DNA of 53,499 nt from Methylobacterium indicum. GTDB taxonomy: Bacteria; Pseudomonadota; Alphaproteobacteria; Rhizobiales; Beijerinckiaceae. Below are positions 51,503 through 53,499 of this stretch, piece by piece. A program made the position numbers and the translations under genes. The notes under the pieces are model-generated. The model had not been told where the DNA came from. It ran no database searches and was given only the letters and a program-made list of their open reading frames with translations. Within the stretch, counting starts at the first letter, position 1; each line of letters opens with the position of its first letter. Location: NCBI RefSeq assembly GCF_001043895.1, contig NZ_JTHF01000030.1:1-53499 (forward strand), in the 5' to 3' direction.

Positions 51503-52299
51503 CGTGAATCGTCGGTGGCACGGGGTGCGGCGAGCACGCCGACCTGACGCAGATAGGCCAGGATCTCGCGCGCGGCCTCGTCGGGATCGGGCGCGACGAG
51601 CAGGCGCCCGCCGGACGACGCACCGCTCTCCCCGGTCGCCGCCTTCAGGCGCTCGGCCGCCGAGCCGCCGGCGGGTGCGCCCTTCACCAGCTTCGGCCGG
51701 CGGCGATAGGGCCGCTCCTCGACGGCATCGATCGGAGCCGGATCCGCGACCGCGACGGGCGCGACGGGTTCGAGCGCGCCGCGCCGCGCCCGGCCATACG
51801 CGTAGGCGAGGGGGGCCGGCGCGTCGGGATGGACGGTCGCCAGGACCGGACCGGCGATCACCACCCGCCGCCGGGCGCCGCGACCGAGGCTCTGGTCGAG
51901 GCTCAACCCTCCCGTCGCCTCGGGGGCGAGGCCGACGACATCGGGGATCAGGGGACGATCGAGGGCCTCGGCGAGGGCGTAGGGGATCAGCCCGGTCTCG
52001 GGCCCGCCCTGCCCGCGCCGCCCGGCGAGGATCAGGTCCGGCTGGAGCACCGCCAGGCGGGCGGCCAGGGCCGGCACCGGATCGGCCTCGGCGGGAACGG
52101 GCAGGTGCTCGATCCGGGTCAGCCCCTGGCCCAGCCCGTCGGCCACCGCGGCGGCATCCGGGCCGGCATGGAGGCCAAAGACCTCGCCCGCCGCGCCGAG
52201 CCCGACGGCGAGGCGGATGGCTTGCGCCTCCAGCCGGGGCAGGACGGGGGCGCCCGAGACCGGATGGCGACCGGCCGAGAGAAGAACCGCGATCCTCAT
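51499..52299 (-). CDS. etfB: Electron transfer flavoprotein subunit beta
   Basis: A 266-residue FixA/EtfB-type protein. MRIAVLLSAGRHPVSGAPV is the first strand, and the nucleotide-binding domain includes LILAGRRGQGGPETGLIPYA and LSLDQSLGRGARRRVVIAGP. The C-terminal third is a long Ala/Arg/Pro-rich segment with RRPKLVKGAPAGG. Together with the alpha subunit it carries electrons from flavin dehydrogenases to the quinone pool. The start overlaps the etfA stop by 4 bp (ATGA) and the stop overlaps proX by 4 bp. Sequence is fairly divergent from the housekeeping ETF, closer to the form found with dimethylglycine/betaine demethylation genes. Confidence 0.9.
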   Translation of the reverse strand: MRIAVLLSAGRHPVSGAPVLPRLEAQAIRLAVGLGAAGEVFGLHAGPDAAAVADGLGQGLTRIEHLPVPAEADPVPALAARLAVLQPDLILAGRRGQGGPETGLIPYALAEALDRPLIPDVVGLAPEATGGLSLDQSLGRGARRRVVIAGPVLATVHPDAPAPLAYAYGRARRGALEPVAPVAVADPAPIDAVEERPYRRRPKLVKGAPAGGSAAERLKAATGESGASSGGRLLVAPDPDEAAREILAYLRQVGVLAAPRATDDSR

Positions 52300-53498
52300 G
52301 GGGCCTCTCCCGGCCGGCCGGCCTCCTGCGCGAGGAGCCGCAGCAGGGCCGGCATGACGGCCTGCGCGTCCTGCACGATGGCGAGGCCGGCGCGCTCGAT
52401 CATCGCCGCGTGCAGGTCGGTGTTGACCGCGACGACGTGCTCGCAGCCCGCCACGCCCTGCAGATGCTGGGGCGCGCCCGAGATGCCCAGTGCAACGTAG
52501 CAGGTCGCGGCGAGCACGGTGCCCGAGGCGCCGACCTGGCTCGCCCGGGGCATCAGGCCGGCGTCGCAGAGGACACGGCTGGCGCCCGGCGTCGCGTGCA
52601 GGGCGGCGACGACCTGCCGGAAGGTCGCGAGGTCGGTGACGCCGCTGCCGGCTGCGGTGACGAAGCTCGCGAGGCCGAGGGGCACCGTGGCGGGATCGGC
52701 GGGAATCGTCGTCGCCGACAGGATCGCCGTGCCCTTCGAAGAGTCCTTCCCGACCGGCGCCTCGGCCGGACCGGCGATCTCCCGCGCCTCGCGGGGCGGT
52801 CCGGCATAGTCGGCGACCGCATCGGACGACAGCGTGGCGAGGAGCCCCGGCGCCGCGCGCTGCTCGACGCGGCGCCCCCGCGCCGGACGGGCGAGCGAGG
52901 CGGCGGCGACGGCCTCGACGTCGGAGAAGAGCGGCTGGCGCAGCCGCACCGCGACGCGCCGGGCGAGGTCGCCGCCGTCGGGGGATTCGGGAAAGAGGAC
53001 GTGACGGGGCCGGAGCTCCCCGATCGCCGCCGCGACCCGGGCCGCGCGGCCGGCGGGATCGTAGCTCTCGGGATCGTGGCCGTCCGGGTCGTCGAGCCGG
53101 ACCAGGCGGTCGGCACCGGCCGGGCCGCTGCCCTCGCAGGGGCCGAGCGCCAGGAGCGCCACGCCGCCCTCGCGGCCGGCGAGCAGGCGGGCGGCCCCGA
53201 GGACCTGACGGTCGTGGGTCGAGAGGCGGCCGCCCGCCGCGTCGGGCACGACGAGGACGAGGAAGGCCGGCGCGTCGAGGACGACGACCTTGGGGACCGG
53301 GGCCTGCACCGCCCGCGGCAGCGCCTCGTGGACCGGCCCCGCCTCGATGCGTGCGACCCGGCTGAGCGCGACCTGGCTCAGGTCGTAGCGCGGGCGGAGC
53401 GTTCCCGGAACCCGCTGGCCGTCGCGCTCGCGCCGGGGATCGCGTCGCGGCCGGCCCCCGCCGTCCCGGCGGCTGGTCCGGTCGAGGCGGGGGCGGGC
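52296..53498 (-). CDS. etfA: Electron transfer flavoprotein subunit alpha (5' end outside window)
   Basis: The frame is open to the right edge of the window. A GTG at 53309 is possible, but the 63 codons upstream encode a coherent basic segment (RRDPRRERDGQRVPGTLRPR, then YDLSQVALSRVARIEAGPV) that I recall from the N-terminal extension of ETF alpha proteins in dimethylglycine/betaine catabolism clusters (beside dgcAB). No start codon is in frame between 53309 and the edge, so the true start is outside. The C-terminal FAD domain is typical: MPRASQVGASGTVLAATCYV, then ALGISGAPQHLQGVAGC and VVAVNTD. It forms the ETF dimer with the next gene. The dehydrogenase it serves is probably encoded beyond the window. 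Confidence 0.88.
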   Translation of the reverse strand, partial: ARPRLDRTSRRDGGGRPRRDPRRERDGQRVPGTLRPRYDLSQVALSRVARIEAGPVHEALPRAVQAPVPKVVVLDAPAFLVLVVPDAAGGRLSTHDRQVLGAARLLAGREGGVALLALGPCEGSGPAGADRLVRLDDPDGHDPESYDPAGRAARVAAAIGELRPRHVLFPESPDGGDLARRVAVRLRQPLFSDVEAVAAASLARPARGRRVEQRAAPGLLATLSSDAVADYAGPPREAREIAGPAEAPVGKDSSKGTAILSATTIPADPATVPLGLASFVTAAGSGVTDLATFRQVVAALHATPGASRVLCDAGLMPRASQVGASGTVLAATCYVALGISGAPQHLQGVAGCEHVVAVNTDLHAAMIERAGLAIVQDAQAVMPALLRLLAQEAGRPGEAP

Positions 53499-53499
53499 C

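Noticed and set aside
1..53499. tRNA or rRNA genes
   Set aside because: Reading the intergenic gaps I found no T-arm/anticodon-like cloverleaf or rRNA signature; a tRNAscan-SE and Rfam scan would settle this.

Overview
The window is about 53.5 kb of very GC-rich DNA, packed with genes, and shows typical alphaproteobacterial (Rhizobiales) gene content. A Methylobacterium-like organism fits best. The evidence is the overall base composition, an nfu-tsaB-rimI...plsC-miaB-phoH-ybeY-corC-lnt-xre block in the usual rhizobial order, a PQQ-dependent alcohol dehydrogenase, and a small protein of the GCG_CRPN type. This is an inference from content; no marker gene fixes the species. I see no rRNA, tRNA, CRISPR array, prophage or insertion sequence.

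Layout. 1-2.2 kb: the end of a family 2 glycosyltransferase gene and a secreted peptidoglycan-binding/trypsin-fold protein whose catalytic residues appear to be lost. 2.4-7.8 kb: a giant periplasmic alpha-2-macroglobulin with an intact thioester, divergent from the preceding gene. 7.8-12.5 kb: a spermidine-synthase-like methyltransferase fold protein, two small hypothetical proteins, a divergent LysR/aldo-keto reductase pair, a structured intergenic repeat and a DUF1499 membrane protein. 12.8-17.5 kb: hisC-tyrA (aromatic amino acid and histidine synthesis), a patatin-like lipoprotein, an SDR and a cupin. 17.8-21.6 kb: a Sco copper chaperone, a Tat-exported Rieske protein, a quinoprotein dehydrogenase with the lanthanide Asp-x-Asp signature but without the usual vicinal cysteine pair, and a translationally coupled periplasmic protein. 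21.7-26.0 kb: a chemoreceptor, an ACAD10/11-like acyl-CoA dehydrogenase and an HSL-type esterase.

26.2-36.5 kb is a long minus-strand housekeeping block: universal stress protein, Nfu, TsaB, RimI, a 177-bp inverted-repeat element, PlsC, MiaB, PhoH, YbeY, CorC, Lnt and an XRE regulator. Several genes in it overlap by 4 bp. 36.9-40.5 kb holds a complete, tightly coupled SiaB-SiaC-SiaD-SiaA set (kinase, phosphoprotein, diguanylate cyclase, PP2C phosphatase). It is a cyclic-di-GMP partner-switching module in a gene order rotated relative to the Pseudomonas siaABCD operon. I consider this and the Rieske/quinoprotein cluster the most interesting parts of the window.

40.5-53.5 kb: a GCG_CRPN-type secreted peptide, rplS, a small membrane protein, a FemAB/GNAT-like acyltransferase, a class-C beta-lactamase-fold hydrolase, two M20 amidohydrolases on opposite strands flanking a HIT protein and a tiny GNAT, a DsbA-fold isomerase divergent from a flavin oxidoreductase, and a minus-strand etfA-etfB-proX unit. 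In that unit a prolyl-tRNA editing protein is coupled to a catabolic-type electron transfer flavoprotein. The etfA frame runs off the right edge of the window.
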